Below, in pieces: positions 63,442-64,000 of a stretch of 64,000 nt of DNA; within the stretch, counting starts at the first letter, position 1; each line of letters opens with the position of its first letter. Position numbers and translations under genes: made by a program. The DNA lies in contig NZ_JAADJU010000008.1 of NCBI RefSeq assembly GCF_012933545.1, forward strand, positions 62,001 through 126,000, read 5' to 3'. A model generated the notes under the pieces. The model searched no databases, had not been told where the DNA came from, and saw only the letters and a list, made by a program, of their open reading frames with translations. The stretch is from Rouxiella aceris. GTDB lineage: Bacteria; Pseudomonadota; Gammaproteobacteria; Enterobacterales; Enterobacteriaceae.

Positions 63442-64000
63442 CAGTCAATCACCCGGCCTTTAAAGGCAAAGAGTCCCTGCGGACGTTTTTGGATAAACAG
63501 GATAATCAGCGCCAGGATAAGGATTTTGCCCAATACGGCACCGATTTCCGGTTCGAGGATTTTATTGACGATACCCAGGCCAAAGGCGGCCACCACCGTA
63601 CCGGCCAACTGACCGACACCGCCAAGCACCACCACCAGAAAGGAGTCGATAATATAGCCCTGGCCAAGCTCCGGGCCGACATTGCTTAGCTGCGAGAGTG
63701 CCACGCCGCCCAGCCCGGCAATACCGGAGCCAAGACCAAAGGCCAGCATATCTACGCGGCCGGTGGGTACGCCACAGCATGCCGCCATGGCGCGGTTTTG
63801 CGTGACGGCGCGGACGTTCATGCCAAGACGGGTTTTGTTAAGCAGCAGCCAGGTCAGCGCCAGCACCAGCAGCACAAAAATAATCACCGCAATGCGGTTA
63901 TACGGCAGCACCAGGTTGGGCAGCAATTGAATACCGCCGGACAGCCAGCCTGGGTTGGCTACCTCGACGTTTTGCGCGCCAAACAGCACCCGGACTCCCT
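63441..64000 (-). CDS. urtB: Urea ABC transporter permease UrtB (partial, cut by window end)
   Basis: The last about 185 residues of a LivH-type permease: VLFGAQNVEVANPGWLSGG, TRLGMNVRAVTQNRAMAACC, GLGSGIAGLGGVALSQLSNV, GQGYIIDSFLVVVLGGVGQL and RPQGLFAFKGRVID at the C-terminus. The frame is open to the window edge, so the GTG at 63989 is not the true start. The binding-protein gene urtA is expected further upstream. UrtB and UrtC form the urea channel. Confidence 0.92.
   Translation of the reverse strand, partial: GVRVLFGAQNVEVANPGWLSGGIQLLPNLVLPYNRIAVIIFVLLVLALTWLLLNKTRLGMNVRAVTQNRAMAACCGVPTGRVDMLAFGLGSGIAGLGGVALSQLSNVGPELGQGYIIDSFLVVVLGGVGQLAGTVVAAFGLGIVNKILEPEIGAVLGKILILALIILFIQKRPQGLFAFKGRVID

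Overview
The window reads as a chromosomal segment of an enterobacterium (Enterobacterales). Many products are near full-length orthologues of E. coli proteins (YiaD, Tag, YiaC, GlyQ, GlyS, YiaF, MtlA, MtlD, MtlR, YibL, YiiM, SodA, FdhD, YibF, AldB, MdfA, WecH, IdnD, YdcO, SutR, YfcF). Their order is rearranged relative to E. coli, and operons absent from E. coli K-12 lie between them (2-ketogluconate, guanidine, urea transport). A Yersiniaceae-type genus is likely, but the sequence alone does not fix it. Genes, promoters and terminators look intact. No rRNA, tRNA, transposase, phage integrase or CRISPR array was seen.

Layout. 1-2.3 kb: start of a 2-ketogluconate (kgu) operon with its PtxS-like LacI regulator and a PtxS-type operator. 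2.4-3.1 kb: OmpA-like lipoprotein YiaD. 3.8-7.7 kb: a ynbABC-type phospholipid gene cluster with an added PlsC-type acyltransferase. 7.7-8.7 kb: yiaC-tag. 8.9-11 kb: GDSL esterase autotransporter. 11-12.6 kb: an AT-rich gene for a protein resembling the SidE phosphodiesterase domain of Legionella effectors. 12.9-15.9 kb: glyQS. 16.1-17.3 kb: a trans-sulfuration PLP enzyme. 17.4-25.3 kb: a guanidine-degradation operon (ABC transporter, two DUF1989 carboxyguanidine deiminase subunits, a biotin-dependent carboxylase) read leftward from a guanidine-I (ykkC) riboswitch; no allophanate hydrolase follows it.

25.8-29.2 kb: yiaF, then a low-GC module encoding a papain-like candidate toxin and a lipoprotein candidate immunity protein. 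A damaged second copy of the yiaF 3' end closes the module, and an orphan membrane protein lies beyond it. 29.5-30.3 kb: a DsbA/ScsC-like thiol protein. 30.6-34.9 kb: the mannitol operon mtlADR behind four CRP sites. 34.9-37.2 kb: LysE exporter and divergent MocR regulator. 37.2-38.4 kb: yibL and yiiM. 38.4-42.7 kb: two tandem chemoreceptors with nearly identical signalling domains. 43-49.8 kb: sodA, fdhD, yibF, aldB, mdfA, wecH. 49.8-53.7 kb: GlxA-type regulator with an isochorismatase-fold fusion, then an FKBP-type envelope protein with a lipoprotein. 54-57.1 kb: idnD, then ydcO/sutR around two strong palindromic operators. 57.2-60.8 kb: small acetyltransferases, a GST and stress-type small proteins. 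60.8-64 kb: the urea ABC transporter genes urtBCDE, cut by the window end.

Nitrogen scavenging recurs: a riboswitch-controlled guanidine operon and a urea importer lie in the same 64 kb. The most unusual genes are the two effector-like loci (11.06-12.6 kb and 26.6-28.2 kb), both lower in GC than their neighbours and both next to conserved core genes.
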